DNA from: Nitrospinota bacterium
GTDB lineage: Bacteria; UBA8248; JACPRG01
Direction of reading: 5' to 3'
NCBI GenBank assembly: GCA_030740135.1
Contig: JASLXW010000182.1
Coordinates: forward strand, 1-7,848
DNA: 7,848 bases
The position numbers were made by a program, and so were the translations under genes. Positions 7,681 to 7,848 of the stretch are shown one piece after another. The notes beneath the pieces are model-generated. The model searched no databases and was not told the origin of the DNA. It saw only the letters and a program-made list of their open reading frames with translations. How positions within the stretch are numbered: position 1 is the stretch's first letter; each line of letters opens with the position of its first letter.

Positions 7681-7692
7681 TTTGATATCAAA
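7681..7692. repeat. Perfect 12-bp palindrome TTTGATATCAAA
   Basis: TTTGATATCAAA reads the same on both strands. It sits in the most AT-rich part of the window and is followed by an 8-bp palindrome TTAGCTAA (7697-7704). It could be a protein-binding site or chance in AT-rich DNA. Confidence 0.4.
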
Positions 7693-7848
7693 TAAGTTAG
7701 CTAAACACGAACACCCGTGTAATTTCGGGGTTTCGGGAAAGCCCAAAAAGAATAGAGGGTGAAAAGCGCGCCCACGAACAATCACTCCTGTTGACCATTT
7801 TCATGTAGAAATAACTGATGGAGATCCTCCTTGAGTCCGGATTCCAAG

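Larger units (their letters stand above)
7520..7848. other. Lower-GC intergenic region, no supported gene
   Basis: About 330 bases with no gene I can support. Sample 60-base lines are about 38-48% G+C against 63-73% in the genes. Short open frames exist (for example a TTG-started 61-codon frame from 7577), but none has a recognisable protein or convincing ribosome-binding site. It contains two perfect palindromes (7656-7670 and 7681-7692) and a 5-bp hairpin ACACG/CGTGT (7705-7720). The last ~70 bases may touch another gene: a + strand ATG at 7818 without a Shine-Dalgarno sequence, or a - strand frame from the right edge to a TGA at 7782. Neither can be judged here. Confidence 0.5.

Noticed and set aside
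7577..7762. 61-codon + strand frame with a TTG start
   Set aside because: A short AAAGG stands only 3 nt before the TTG, the protein has no recognised features, and it crosses both palindromes.

Overview
The window comes from a GC-rich bacterium. Sample lines of the coding part run about 63-73% G+C, and third codon positions are strongly G/C. It holds two genes on the + strand, one gene on the - strand and a lower-GC right end. The lytic transglycosylase with an N-terminal membrane anchor points to a cell-wall-bearing, probably Gram-negative species. The protein style resembles that of Nitrospirota or deltaproteobacteria-like lineages, but I cannot fix the taxon from sequence alone.

Left and centre (1-6464): a two-gene operon for an AddAB/RexAB-type double-strand-break resection machine. 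The upstream gene is an AddB-like subunit. Its reading frame is open through the left edge, so the N-terminus is missing. It has a helicase-like fold and a C-terminal RecB-type PD-(D/E)XK nuclease flanked by the four cysteines expected for an iron-sulfur staple. The downstream gene is an AddA-like subunit, a complete UvrD-type superfamily 1A helicase with all main motifs and its own C-terminal PD-(D/E)XK nuclease. The two genes overlap by 19 nt, and the ribosome-binding site of the second lies inside the end of the first. By analogy with AddAB, the two proteins would form one heterodimer that unwinds and trims broken DNA ends to prepare RecA loading.

Right-centre (6465-7242): a short 46-bp convergent gap, then a - strand gene for a membrane-anchored Slt-type (GH23) lytic transglycosylase that cleaves peptidoglycan. 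Upstream of it (higher coordinates) is a long leader of about 240 nt. The leader ends at a good sigma-70 promoter (consensus TTGACA, 17-bp spacer) near 7491-7519, and it contains several possible stem-loops, one of which would pair with the Shine-Dalgarno sequence.

Right end (about 7520-7848): no gene can be supported. The DNA falls to roughly 38-48% G+C and carries two short perfect palindromes. The last ~70 bases could be the edge of another gene or element on either strand, but that cannot be decided here.

I see no clearly new biological system. The points most worth a second look are the structured leader of the transglycosylase, the replaced Q-motif glutamine in the AddA helicase, and the composition break with palindromes at the right end.
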